DNA of 64,000 nt from Nocardia amamiensis (GTDB taxonomy: Bacteria > Actinomycetota > Actinomycetes > Mycobacteriales > Mycobacteriaceae). The position numbers and the translations under genes were made by a program. The DNA lies in the NCBI RefSeq assembly GCF_015477605.1, contig NZ_JADLQX010000006.1:62001-126000 (forward strand), given 5' to 3'. Of this stretch, positions 27,674 through 35,973 are shown piece after piece; the first letter of the stretch is position 1; the number at the start of each line of letters is the position of its first letter. The notes beneath the pieces were generated by a model, which saw only the letters and a program-made list of their open reading frames with translations, searched no databases and was not told where the DNA came from.

Positions 27674-29341
27674 TCACGCCAGATAGCGGTGTACGAGCAT
27701 GACGGCCATGGCGCCCTCGCCGACCGCGGAGGCGACCCGCTTGGCCGACTCGGCGTGCACGTCGCCCGCTACGAACACGCCGGGCACGCTGGTCTCCAGA
27801 TGGTGTGGTGGACGGGGTAGTTCCCAGCCCGCGGGACGCGCGCCGTCGACGAGCAGGTCCGGTCCGGCGAGCACGTAACCCGCTTCGTCGCGCTTGACCA
27901 CGCCGTCGAGCCAGTCGGTCTGCGGCGCGGCGCCGATGAACAGGAAAAGCCGCTCCGCCTCGGCTTTTTCCTCGGCGCCTGTCCGATTGTCGCGCAGGAC
28001 GATCTGCCGCAGATGCTCGTCGCCGTGGGCGGCGACCACCTCGGTGCAGGTGTGCACCTCGATGTTGGGGATCTGCGCGATCTGCTGGATCAGGTAGTGC
28101 GACATGGACCGCTCCAGCGAGTCCCCCCGGACCACCAGGTGCACGGTGCGGGCGTTGCGGGACAGGAACACCGCGGCCTGCCCCGCCGAGTTCGCGCCGC
28201 CCACGATGTAGACGTCGCGATCGGCGCACTCGGACGCCTCGGTCATGGCCGAGCCGTAGTACACCCCGCGCCCGGTGAAGTCGTCGACGCCCGGCGCCGG
28301 GTGGTGGCGGTAGTCGACGCCGGTCGCGATGATCACCGTGTGCGCGCACAGGCTGCCGCCGTCGGCGAACCGCACGGTGCGCGCGGACCCGTTCACCTCC
28401 AGCCCGACCACCTCGCGGGTGGTGATCACTTCGGCGCCGAACTTCGCGGCTTGCCGCCGCGCCCGGTCGGCCAGCTGCGCGCCGGACAGCCCGTCCGGGA
28501 AGCCGAGGTAGTTCTCGATGCGCGAGCTCTGCCCGGCCTGTCCGCCGGTCGCGGTCCGTTCCACCAGCACGGTGCGCAGGCCCTCGGACGCGCCGTACAC
28601 CGCGGCGCCCAAACCGGCGGGACCGCCGCCGACCACGATCAGGTCGTAGAACTCGCCCGCGGGATTCACCGTGAGGCCGACGTGCTCGGCCAGCTCGCTG
28701 TCGGAGGGCTGGACCAGCGCCGCACCCGCCGACGTGATCACCACCGGACACCGCTCCGGGACGGCCCCCGCCGCCTCCAGCAGCCGCGCGCCCTCCGGCT
28801 CGTCGGCCGGGTACCACCGATAGGGCAGCTGGTTGCGGGCCAGGAATTCGCGGACCTGCGACGAGCGCGGCGACCAGCGATTGCCCACCACCTTGGTCTC
28901 GGTGACCGGCCGGTGCTCGCTGCTGCGCCACGCCTCCAGCAGGCCGTCCAGCACGGGGTAGAGCTTCTCCTCCGGCGGGTCCCACGGCTTGAGCAGGTAG
29001 TGGTCCAGATCGATGACGTTGATCGCGTCGATCGCGGCATTGGTGTCGGCGTAGGCGGTCAGTAGCACGCGGCGCGCGTACGGGTGCAGGTCCATCGCCT
29101 GCTCCAGGAATTCGATGCCGTCCATACCCGGCATCCGGTAGTCGGCGATCAATACCGCGACCGGCTGACCGCGCAATTTCATCTCTCGAAGCGCGTCGAG
29201 CGCTTGCGCACCCGATTCCGCGCGCAGAATCCGGTAATCGGCGCCGTAGCGGCGGCGCAGATCGCGCACCACCGCCCGGGAAACTCCCGGATCGTCATCG
29301 ACGCTCAGGATGGCCGGTTTCGTAGCAGCGGGTGAAGTCAC
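27674..29341 (-). CDS. Response regulator fused to glutaredoxin-like and thioredoxin-reductase-like flavoprotein domains
   Basis: 555 residues. Residues 1-130 are a complete receiver: acidic pair in ILSVDDDPG, phospho-Asp in LIADYRMPGMDG, Thr in LLTAYAD, Lys in YLLKPWDPP. Residues about 150-230 resemble a glutaredoxin fold (NRWSPRSSQVREFLARNQ) without CxxC. The rest is a TrxR-type FAD/NAD(P) module (VVGGGPAGLGAAVYGAS, IVGGANSAGQAAVFLS, GVFVAGDVHAESAKRV) where the redox CxxC is replaced (YYGSAMTEAS). The phospho-signal may therefore gate a flavoenzyme or redox sensor instead of DNA binding. The GTG start was chosen because it begins just before the receiver. Confidence 0.93.
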   Translation of the reverse strand: MTSPAATKPAILSVDDDPGVSRAVVRDLRRRYGADYRILRAESGAQALDALREMKLRGQPVAVLIADYRMPGMDGIEFLEQAMDLHPYARRVLLTAYADTNAAIDAINVIDLDHYLLKPWDPPEEKLYPVLDGLLEAWRSSEHRPVTETKVVGNRWSPRSSQVREFLARNQLPYRWYPADEPEGARLLEAAGAVPERCPVVITSAGAALVQPSDSELAEHVGLTVNPAGEFYDLIVVGGGPAGLGAAVYGASEGLRTVLVERTATGGQAGQSSRIENYLGFPDGLSGAQLADRARRQAAKFGAEVITTREVVGLEVNGSARTVRFADGGSLCAHTVIIATGVDYRHHPAPGVDDFTGRGVYYGSAMTEASECADRDVYIVGGANSAGQAAVFLSRNARTVHLVVRGDSLERSMSHYLIQQIAQIPNIEVHTCTEVVAAHGDEHLRQIVLRDNRTGAEEKAEAERLFLFIGAAPQTDWLDGVVKRDEAGYVLAGPDLLVDGARPAGWELPRPPHHLETSVPGVFVAGDVHAESAKRVASAVGEGAMAVMLVHRYLA

Positions 29342-29394
29342 CTGACGAGTATGGAGCCTCCGGGTAGCGCCTGTCGTGGGCGTTCGCGCAGAGC

Positions 29395-29592
29395 TCAGAG
29401 CCGGTGGTGCAGGACGAGATCGAGTTCGGTCGGAGTGAGCAGTCGCTCCAGGCGTTCTTCCTGGGCGGCCGCGCGAGCGCTGCGCGCTGACGCCGGCGCG
29501 TCCGGGAATGCGGGCCCGTGCTCGGGCTCGATAGCGGGCAGCAGCGGAACCTGGTCCGCGGGACGACGATGCAGCAGGGAGCGCAGTTTCAC
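29395..29592 (-). CDS. Possible small protein upstream of the flavoprotein operon
   Basis: A 65-residue reading frame with GTG start, an upstream GTGAGGTG weak ribosome binding site and consistently G/C third positions. It has a basic N terminus (MKLRSLLHRRP), a Pro-rich middle, and a helical AAQEERLERLLTPTELDLVLHHRL end. No family is recognised. It ends 53 nt before the response-regulator/flavoprotein gene and could be its first operon member, but could also be a chance frame. Confidence 0.4.
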   Translation of the reverse strand: MKLRSLLHRRPADQVPLLPAIEPEHGPAFPDAPASARSARAAAQEERLERLLTPTELDLVLHHRL

Positions 29593-29801
29593 GGCCGATC
29601 ACCTCACGTTGGGACGCCGAAAAGTTGGAGCCGGTGTCTGATGCTTCATCTATCTGTTATTCTGCGCCGCCCATTACAGCGGCTGCCGCCCAAGTGGCGG
29701 AAATGTGACGCAACTGTCTTCCGATCTAAGATGTGCGCGAATCGTCCATACGCGTTCGGACGGACGGCCGTCGGTCCGTCGCTCGTATCCGGGAGGCAGC
29801 G

Positions 29802-30257
29802 TTGCCGAAGAACCTCGAAGCCAGCATCGACATCTCCGCTCCGCCGGAGCAGGTGTGGGCGGTGGTCTCCGACCTGAAGCGGATGCCGGAGTTCAGCCCG
29901 CAGTGCGTGCGCATGGTGGTGCTCGGCTCGCTCAAGGCGGGCACCTGGACCCTCAACCTCAATCGCGACGGCAAGAAGTACTGGCCCACCACCTCCCGCA
30001 TCGTGCGCTACGAGCCGAACCAGGCATTCGCCTTCCGGATCAACGAGAACCGCACCGTGTGGAGCTACACCCTGGAGCCGACGGAGACCGGAACCAGGCT
30101 CATCGAACGCCGGGACGTGCCGAACGGCACCACCTGGGTCTCCCGCAGGGCGATCAACGCGGCCCTCGGTGGCGAGGCCCCGTTCGAGGAGGCGCTGGTG
30201 CAGGGGATGAACGAGACCCTCGGCAAGATCAAGACCGCGGTCGAGGCGCGCGGCTGA
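29802..30257 (+). CDS. SRPBCC (polyketide cyclase/START-like) family protein
   Basis: 151 residues of the helix-grip SRPBCC fold, with the family opening LEASIDISAPPEQVWAVVSDLKRMPEFSP, the central KYWPTTSRIVRYEPNQAFAF, and a long C-terminal helix (GMNETLGKIKTAVEA). Members bind hydrophobic ligands or act as cyclases/hydratases; the ligand here is unknown. The TTG start is chosen because GGGAGGC sits 4-10 nt upstream and the domain begins there. Divergent from the flavoprotein operon and convergent with the KAS III gene. Confidence 0.85.
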   Translation: MPKNLEASIDISAPPEQVWAVVSDLKRMPEFSPQCVRMVVLGSLKAGTWTLNLNRDGKKYWPTTSRIVRYEPNQAFAFRINENRTVWSYTLEPTETGTRLIERRDVPNGTTWVSRRAINAALGGEAPFEEALVQGMNETLGKIKTAVEARG

Positions 30258-30428
30258 TCACCGCGGTGTGCCGAGCCGGTGATCGCCGACGGCGTCGCGG
30301 CTGCCGTTTTCCGAACGGAGGATGAGCCGAGGCGGTCTGCGCGCAGGCGCGCGAACCGATGACACGGTGCGCGGTGCCGACGCGAGGACGCAGGTCTCGC
30401 TCGGCACCGACGCACGCGGCGAACAGCG

Positions 30429-31457
30429 TTACTTCCAGTTGGGCAGGGTCACGACCTGGGCCGCGTACGAGAGCCCCGCGCCGAACGCTATGAGCAGCGC
30501 GGTGTCACCCGGCTTCGACTCGCCCTTGCGCAGCAGGGCCTCCATGGCCAGCGGGATCGACGCGGCGGAGGTGTTGCCCGACTCCTCGATGTCGTTGGCG
30601 AGCGCGCAGTGCTCGGGCAGCTTCAGCACCCGGGCCATGATCTCGATGATCCGGCCGTTGGCCTGGTGCGGGATCATCGCGTCCAGGTCGTCGGGGGACA
30701 GGCCCGCGCGGTCGATCGCGTCGCGGCACACCTTCTCCAACGAGTGCGCGGCCCAGCGGAACACCGCGGTGCCCTCCATGGCCATGTAGGGCCGTACCGC
30801 GTCCAGGCCCTTTTCGTCGATCTCGGCGAAGAACTCCATCCAGTCCTTGTCCTGCCGGATGGCGTGGTGCTGGGTGCCGTCCGACCCCCACACGGTGGGA
30901 CCGATGCCCGGCTCGTCGGACGGGCCGACGATCACCGCGCCCGCACCGTCGGCGAAGAGGAAGGCAGTGGAGCGATCGGTCGGGTTGACGGTGTTGGTCA
31001 GTTTCTCCACGCCGATCACCAGGACGTGCCCGGCGGTCCCGGCCCGGACCAAGTCCGACGCCAGCGCCAGCGAGTGGCAGAAACCCGCGCAGCCGGCCGA
31101 GACGTCGAAGGCGGCGGCGCCGTTCATGCCGAGTTCGGTGGCGATGCGCGGGGCAGCGGCCGGGGTCAGCAACAGGTGCGTCGACGTAGCAACGATCACG
31201 CAATCGACTTGGTCGACCGCGATGCCGGAAGATTCCAGCGCCCCGCGCGCGGCGGCGACGCTCATGCTCTGAATCGTCTCCGAGTCGTCGGCGAACCGTC
31301 GGGTCTTGATACCCGACCTGGTCCGGATCCACTCGTCACTCGAGTTGATCGGACCCGCGACCTCGTCGTTGGTGACCACTCGAGCAGGGCGGTATACGCC
31401 GAGCCCGAGGATCGCCGTGTGCTCTGCCCCGGTGGTCTGGGTGATGCGAGCAGCCAT
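30429..31457 (-). CDS. 3-oxoacyl-ACP synthase III family protein (FabH-like)
   Basis: 342 residues with the KAS III catalytic triad: Cys in FDVSAGCAGFCHSL (about residue 122), His in MIPHQANGRI and Asn in ESGNTSAASIP. The N-terminal ILGLGVYRPARVVTNDEV is typical of FabH. The enzyme condenses an acyl-CoA starter with malonyl-ACP to begin fatty acid or specialised lipid synthesis. No ACP, FabD or polyketide genes are adjacent, so its pathway is uncertain. The 224-nt upstream region is divergent to a small membrane protein gene and holds a TGAGG-CTT-CCTCA palindrome at 31555-31567. Confidence 0.92.
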   Translation of the reverse strand: MAARITQTTGAEHTAILGLGVYRPARVVTNDEVAGPINSSDEWIRTRSGIKTRRFADDSETIQSMSVAAARGALESSGIAVDQVDCVIVATSTHLLLTPAAAPRIATELGMNGAAAFDVSAGCAGFCHSLALASDLVRAGTAGHVLVIGVEKLTNTVNPTDRSTAFLFADGAGAVIVGPSDEPGIGPTVWGSDGTQHHAIRQDKDWMEFFAEIDEKGLDAVRPYMAMEGTAVFRWAAHSLEKVCRDAIDRAGLSPDDLDAMIPHQANGRIIEIMARVLKLPEHCALANDIEESGNTSAASIPLAMEALLRKGESKPGDTALLIAFGAGLSYAAQVVTLPNWK

Positions 31458-31681
31458 CTGCGTCTCCTATGTACCTGCGGCGGCGCCGCCGGGTTTGCCC
31501 CGAAGCATCGAAATCTGTCCCTCATCCGCCACTGCCCATCCGACAGAATAGACATGAGGCTTCCTCATATTAGCCCGAGCGTCGCTCATCTGGCGCGAGT
31601 ATTCCGACAATCACTGGGTATCTCGCTGAAGCACGCTCCAACTGTTAACGGAGCTGACCCAACTACTGATGCGAGGACACC

Positions 31682-31954
31682 ATGCTCGGTCTCGGAATCA
31701 TCGGATGGATCATCATCGGCGGCTTGGCCGGATGGATCGCCAGCAAGATCATGAAGACGGACGCTCAGCAGGGCATCCTCCTCAATATCGTCGTCGGAGT
31801 GATCGGCGGCCTGCTCGGCGGGTTCCTGCTGAAGTTGCTCGGCGTCGACGTCGAGGGCGGCGGCCTCTGGTTCAGCTTCTTCACCTGCCTGGGTGGTGCG
31901 GTGATCCTGTTGTTCCTGGTGCGGCTGGTCACCGGGATGCGGGTCAGGTCCTGA
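31682..31954 (+). CDS. GlsB/YeaQ/YmgE-type small membrane protein
   Basis: 90 residues, three hydrophobic helices with glycine-zipper spacing (IIGWIIIGGLAGWIASKI, VVGVIGGLLGGFLLKLLG), typical of the 'transglycosylase-associated' family found in many stress-induced operons. Despite the family name no catalytic activity is evident. ATG start; it may share a promoter region with psd 102 nt downstream. Confidence 0.9.
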   Translation: MLGLGIIGWIIIGGLAGWIASKIMKTDAQQGILLNIVVGVIGGLLGGFLLKLLGVDVEGGGLWFSFFTCLGGAVILLFLVRLVTGMRVRS

Positions 31955-32056
31955 CCCCGCGTGCCACCGGCTCCTTTCCCGTAAGGTGTGAACGCTTGCG
32001 CCGGTCCTATTGTTGACAGGGCGCAACCGTCTGCATCGAGCACGAAAGAGGAGCCT

Positions 32057-32785
32057 GTGGCCCGCCGTCCCACCCCGCCCGGCACGCCTGAACGCACCGG
32101 AGTCGGCCACGTCGTCGACTTGGTCCGTCATGCGATCCCTCCGCTGCATCCCGCTGGGCTCCCGTTCGTGGCCGCACCGCTGGCGGTCGCCGTTCTCGGC
32201 GGCAAGCGCAAGTGGGTGCGCCGGACCGGACTTGCCGCCGCGGCGGCCTGCGCGGCCTTCTTCCGTCATCCGCACCGGGTGCCGCCGAACCGGCCCGGCG
32301 TCGTGGTCGCCCCGGCCGACGGTGAGGTCGCCTTGGTCGACACCGCGGTTCCGCCCGCGGAACTGGGTCTGGGCGATCAGCCGCTGCCCCGGGTCAGCAT
32401 CTTCTTGTCCGTGCTGGACGTGCACGTGCAGCGCACACCGGTCTCCGGCGTGGTGCGCACCGTGCTGCACCAGCCCGGCCAGTTCCGTTCGGCCGATCTG
32501 CCCGAGGCCAGCTCGGTGAACGAGCGCAACAGCATGGTGCTGGAAACGCCCGATGGCAGCCGGATCGTCGTCGTGCAGATCGCCGGTCTGCTCGCCCGCC
32601 GGATCGTCTGCGAGGCTCAGGTCGGCGACGTGCTCACCATCGGTGACACCTACGGCCTGATCCGCTTCGGCTCGCGGGTCGACACCTATTTCCCGCTCGG
32701 CACCGAACTGCTCGTGCAGCCCGGCCAGCGCACCATCGGCGGCGAGTCCGTGCTCGCTGTGCTCGCCTCCACCGCTGACGCGTGA
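32057..32785 (+). CDS. psd: Phosphatidylserine decarboxylase
   Basis: 242 residues, short-type Psd. It makes phosphatidylethanolamine by decarboxylating phosphatidylserine, using a pyruvoyl group formed by self-cleavage at the Gly-Ser of [12 protein letters not shown] near residue 215. Other blocks are [26 protein letters not shown] and [10 protein letters not shown]. The GTG start follows AAAGAGGAGCC; the frame is open further upstream but has no better site. The stop overlaps pssA. Confidence 0.95.
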   Translation: MARRPTPPGTPERTGVGHVVDLVRHAIPPLHPAGLPFVAAPLAVAVLGGKRKWVRRTGLAAAAACAAFFRHPHRVPPNRPGVVVAPADGEVALVDTAVPPAELGLGDQPLPRVSIFLSVLDVHVQRTPVSGVVRTVLHQPGQFRSADLPEASSVNERNSMVLETPDGSRIVVVQIAGLLARRIVCEAQVGDVLTIGDTYGLIRFGSRVDTYFPLGTELLVQPGQRTIGGESVLAVLASTADA

Positions 32786-33702
32786 TGGAAGCGGCGGTGC
32801 CCACCCAGCGGCGGCGGCGGACCATTCGGCTGCTGCCGAGCATCGTCACCATCCTGGCGCTGTGCGCCGGGTTGTCGGCGGTGAAGTTCGGCCTCGACGG
32901 CAAGCTCGGCATCGCGCTGGCCATGATCGGCGCGGCGGCCGTGCTGGACACCCTGGACGGCAGGCTGGCCAGGATGCTGGACGCCACCACGAAGATGGGC
33001 GCCGAACTCGATTCGCTGTCGGACGCCATCTCCTTCGGCGTCGCCCCCGCGCTGGTGCTCTACGTGACCCTGCTCAGCAGCAACAGTGTGGGCTGGATCG
33101 TCGCGCTGCTGTTCGCGGTCAGCATCGTGCTGCGGCTGGCCCGGTTCAACACGCTGATGGACGACGACACCCGGCCGGACTGGGCGCGGGATTACTTCGT
33201 CGGCGTGCCCGCTCCGGCGGGCGCGCTCATCGCGATGGTGCCGGTGGGGCTGTTCGTGCAGTTCGGCGACGGCTGGTGGGTGGGTTTCTACGAGGTCGCG
33301 GCGTGGACGGTGTTCTCGGCGGCGCTGTGCGTCAGCACGATCCCGACGCTGGCCATGAAGTCGGTGTCGGTGGCGCCGCAGGCGGCGGCCGGGCTGCTGG
33401 TGCTGGTCGCGCTGGCGGCGGCGGCGCTGGTCACCTACCCGATCGTGCTGCTGCTGGTGCTGGTCGTGCTGTACCTGGCGCATATTCCGTTCGCCTGGCA
33501 TTCCCAGCGCTGGGTGGCCGCACGACCGGAGACCTGGCAGCACAAGCCCGCCGAGCGGCGCGCTCAGCGCCGCGCGGACCGGCGGCTGCCCGCGATCCGG
33601 CGTCCGGTGATCCGCGGCTCGTCCGCCAGGCTGCGGCTGCGCCGACCGGGCGGTAAGCAGCGCCAGAACGGGAACCAGCCCCCGAGCGCGGATATTTCGT
33701 AG
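32785..33702 (+). CDS. pssA: CDP-diacylglycerol-serine O-phosphatidyltransferase
   Basis: 305 residues with about eight membrane helices and the CDP-alcohol phosphotransferase signature DGRLARMLDATTKMGAELD followed by SLSD (pattern DGxxARx8GxxxDxxxD). It makes phosphatidylserine, the substrate of the psd product encoded immediately upstream. The ATG overlaps the psd stop (TGATG); a GTG three bases earlier would give GTGA. A long basic, disordered C-terminal tail follows the last helix. Confidence 0.95.
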   Translation: MEAAVPTQRRRRTIRLLPSIVTILALCAGLSAVKFGLDGKLGIALAMIGAAAVLDTLDGRLARMLDATTKMGAELDSLSDAISFGVAPALVLYVTLLSSNSVGWIVALLFAVSIVLRLARFNTLMDDDTRPDWARDYFVGVPAPAGALIAMVPVGLFVQFGDGWWVGFYEVAAWTVFSAALCVSTIPTLAMKSVSVAPQAAAGLLVLVALAAAALVTYPIVLLLVLVVLYLAHIPFAWHSQRWVAARPETWQHKPAERRAQRRADRRLPAIRRPVIRGSSARLRLRRPGGKQRQNGNQPPSADIS

Positions 33703-33820
33703 CAGCGTGCGAAGCGGCGGGGAGCCGCCGTGCCGGTGATGGGAACGGCGCGCGCGCAACCCATACGTTCCGGGAGCTGTACGGTCGTATCCGGGAGGCC
33801 CGGGGCGGAAGAAGGTAGAC

Positions 33821-34750
33821 ATGGAGGCCGACGGACTTCGCGAGTTCGAGGAGCATCGACCGCGGCTCTTCGCGCTCGCCTACCGCATGCTCGGCTCGGC
33901 TAGCGAGGCCGAGGACGCTGTCCAGGAGACCTATCTGCGCTGGGACGGTGCCGAGCGCGGCGGAATCCGCTCCGCCGAGGCTTGGTTGACCACGGCGCTG
34001 GTCAATTTGTGCCGCAGCTGGCTGGTTTCGGCACGGGCCAGGCGGGAGAACTACGTCGGACCGTGGCTGCCCGAACCGGTGCCGACCGCGAACGGCGAGC
34101 TCGGTCCGCTGGAGAGCGTCGAAGAGCGCGAACTCGTCTCGTTCGCGCTGCTGACGGCGCTGGAGCGACTGAATCCGGTCGAACGGGCCGTCTTCGTGCT
34201 GCGCGAGGCATTCGGGTACGCGCACCGCGAAATCGCCGACATGCTCGACGTGACCGAGGCCAACTCGCAGCAGATCTTCCGGCGGGCGGGCCAGCGCGTG
34301 CGAGAAGGGCGGGCCCGCTTCGGCATTCCGGCCGAGCGCGCCCGTGAACTGGTCGAACTGTTCTTGAAGGCGGCGCGGGACGGCGATATCGACTCGCTGG
34401 AGCGGATGCTCACCGCCGATGTGACCGCCACGGCCGACGGCGGCGGCCGGATCAACGCGGCCCGCCGCCCGGTCTGCGGCGCGAACAATGTGGCGCGGTA
34501 CCTCGCGGGCTTGCTGCGCTGGGAAGTGCCGGGAATGCGATTGCTCGTCGAGGAGGTCAACGGCGCGCCCGCCGTGGTGGCGCGCGTCGGTGGGGCGCCG
34601 ATGCTCGTGGTGGGGATCGATGTGGCCGACGGGGCGGTCGAGGCGCTGCGGTTGATCGTCAACCCGGAGAAGCTGGCCTATTTCGCCAGGTCGAGCGGGT
34701 CGGACGGGGTAGCGGGCACGGTCCCGGCGCGGCCTCGCCGCTCCCTGTGA
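33821..34750 (+). CDS. ECF41-group RNA polymerase sigma factor (SigJ-like)
   Basis: 309 residues: sigma region 2 (RPRLFALAYRMLGSASEAEDAVQ), region 4 (VFVLREAFGYAHREIADML) and a SnoaL/NTF2-like C-terminal extension. Three ECF41 signatures are visible: WLPEP in the inter-domain linker, DGGG near residue 206 and NPEKL (usually NPDKL) near 285. In this group the extension, not an anti-sigma factor, controls activity. The partner gene is normally an oxidoreductase or CMD enzyme; here an FAD/NAD(P) oxidoreductase follows, with a matching promoter in the gap. Confidence 0.93.
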   Translation: MEADGLREFEEHRPRLFALAYRMLGSASEAEDAVQETYLRWDGAERGGIRSAEAWLTTALVNLCRSWLVSARARRENYVGPWLPEPVPTANGELGPLESVEERELVSFALLTALERLNPVERAVFVLREAFGYAHREIADMLDVTEANSQQIFRRAGQRVREGRARFGIPAERARELVELFLKAARDGDIDSLERMLTADVTATADGGGRINAARRPVCGANNVARYLAGLLRWEVPGMRLLVEEVNGAPAVVARVGGAPMLVVGIDVADGAVEALRLIVNPEKLAYFARSSGSDGVAGTVPARPRRSL

Positions 34751-34770
34751 CGCGCTTCACGGCGCTGGTC

Positions 34771-34797
34771 TGTCAGGATTCGACGGCCTGTCCGGTC
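34771..34797 (+). promoter_or_regulatory. Candidate ECF41-dependent promoter
   Basis: TGTCAGG, a 16-nt spacer and GGTC lie between the ECF41 sigma gene and the oxidoreductase gene. The published ECF41 consensus is close to TGTCACA-N16-CGTC. The spacing fits exactly and the -35 matches in five of seven positions. The RBS AAAGGAG of the target gene lies about 25 nt downstream. Confidence 0.45.
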
Positions 34798-34831
34798 TGA
34801 GGGGTGATGGCCGATCGAAAGGAGCCACATC

Positions 34832-35920
34832 ATGACCGGACAGCATCGGATCGTCGTCCTCGGGGCCGGGTACGCGGGGCTGGCGGCGGCGCGCAGGCTC
34901 GCCCGCACGGCACGGGACGCGCGAATCACCGTGGTCGACGCCCACACGGCGTTCGTCGAGCGGGTGCGGCTGCACCAGCGGGCGGCCGGGCAACGGATTC
35001 CGGATTGGGATCTGCGTGAATTGCTGGAACCCAAGGGTATTCACTTCGCACACGCCGTCGCGACCGACATCGACACGGCCGGGAAACGCGTGGTGCTCGG
35101 CTCGGCGCCCGCACTGGAGTACGACACCCTGATCTACGCACTCGGCAGCGTGGCCGATGCCGAGCGCGTGCCGGGCGTGGCTGAGCACGCCTACTCCATT
35201 GCGACGCAGGAGGATACGAAGAATCTGGTGCTGCCGCGCGGAACGGTCGCGGTGGTCGGGGCCGGGGCGACCGGGATCGAACTGGCGGCGGAACTGGCCG
35301 AATCCAACCCGGATAACCGGGTGTTATTGATCGGTTCGGATGAACCGGGTGCCTGGCTGTCGCCGCGCGCGCAAACGCATATCCGGCGGACACTGGAGCG
35401 GCTCGGGGTAGAGATCCGGTCGGACGTCAAGGTGATCGAAGTGACGTCCACGGGCGTGCGATCGGCCGACGGTGCACTGGTCGAAGCCGCGGCGACGGTG
35501 TGGACCACGGGTTTTCGGGTGCCGGGCCTCGCCGCTCGCTCGGGGATCGCGGTGGACTCCGACGGCCGTGTGCTGACCGACGCCACCCTGCGTTCGGTCT
35601 CGCATCCGGACGTCTATGCCGCGGGTGACGCCGCCGTTGTCGCGGGGCCCGGCGGCCGCGAGCTGCGCATGGCCTGTGCCACGGCGTTGCCCACCGGCAA
35701 GCACGCGGCCGATGCCGTCGTCGCGCTGATGCGCGGGGCCCAGGCGCGGCCGCTGCGGTTCCGGTACGTGCTCCAGTGCCTGAGCCTGGGCCGACGCGAC
35801 GGGCTGGTCCAATTCGTGCACGCCGACGACGCACCGGGCGGGATGGTGCTGACCGGACGAACCGCGGCGTGGGTGAAGGAGCGGATAGTGCGCGGAGCGG
35901 CCTGGGCCGCCCGGCCCTGA
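34832..35920 (+). CDS. FAD/NAD(P)-dependent oxidoreductase (NDH-2/AIF-like)
   Basis: 362 residues with two Rossmann dinucleotide motifs: VVLGAGYAGLAAARRL at the N terminus (FAD) and VAVVGAGATGIELAAEL near residue 145 (NAD(P)H). The FAD-contact segment is PDVYAAGDAAVVAG. It resembles type II NADH dehydrogenase and AIF-like enzymes but is shorter and has no C-terminal membrane helix. It is the likely regulatory target of the adjacent ECF41 sigma factor. It is preceded by AAAGGAG and an ECF41-like promoter. Confidence 0.9.
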   Translation: MTGQHRIVVLGAGYAGLAAARRLARTARDARITVVDAHTAFVERVRLHQRAAGQRIPDWDLRELLEPKGIHFAHAVATDIDTAGKRVVLGSAPALEYDTLIYALGSVADAERVPGVAEHAYSIATQEDTKNLVLPRGTVAVVGAGATGIELAAELAESNPDNRVLLIGSDEPGAWLSPRAQTHIRRTLERLGVEIRSDVKVIEVTSTGVRSADGALVEAAATVWTTGFRVPGLAARSGIAVDSDGRVLTDATLRSVSHPDVYAAGDAAVVAGPGGRELRMACATALPTGKHAADAVVALMRGAQARPLRFRYVLQCLSLGRRDGLVQFVHADDAPGGMVLTGRTAAWVKERIVRGAAWAARP

Positions 35921-35926
35921 AAAATC

Positions 35927-35971
35927 GTCAACCAATGGTTGACGACTGTCGCACGTCAACCTATGGTTGAC
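35927..35971 (+). promoter_or_regulatory. Tandem palindromic operators embedded in a leaderless promoter
   Basis: Two perfect palindromes, GTCAACC-AAT-GGTTGAC (35927-35943) and GTCAACC-TAT-GGTTGAC (35955-35971), lie 28 nt centre to centre. The right arm of the first provides TTGACG (-35, 35939-35944). After a 17-nt spacer the second contains TATGGT (-10, 35962-35967). Transcription would then start at about 35974, the ATG itself, so the mRNA should be leaderless. No Shine-Dalgarno is present. Confidence 0.85.
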
Positions 35972-35973
35972 GC

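Noticed and set aside
29783..29797. 15-bp identity (TCGTATCCGGGAGGC) upstream of the SRPBCC gene and of the ECF41 sigma gene at 33785-33799, considered as a shared promoter element
   Set aside because: One or two exact 15-mers are expected by chance in 64 kb of GC-rich DNA, and much of the match is the GGGAGG ribosome binding site.
31555..31567. TGAGG-CTT-CCTCA palindrome about 100 nt upstream of the KAS III gene as a fatty-acid regulator site
   Set aside because: A five-base arm palindrome is too short to be significant alone and no regulator gene is adjacent; kept only as a remark.
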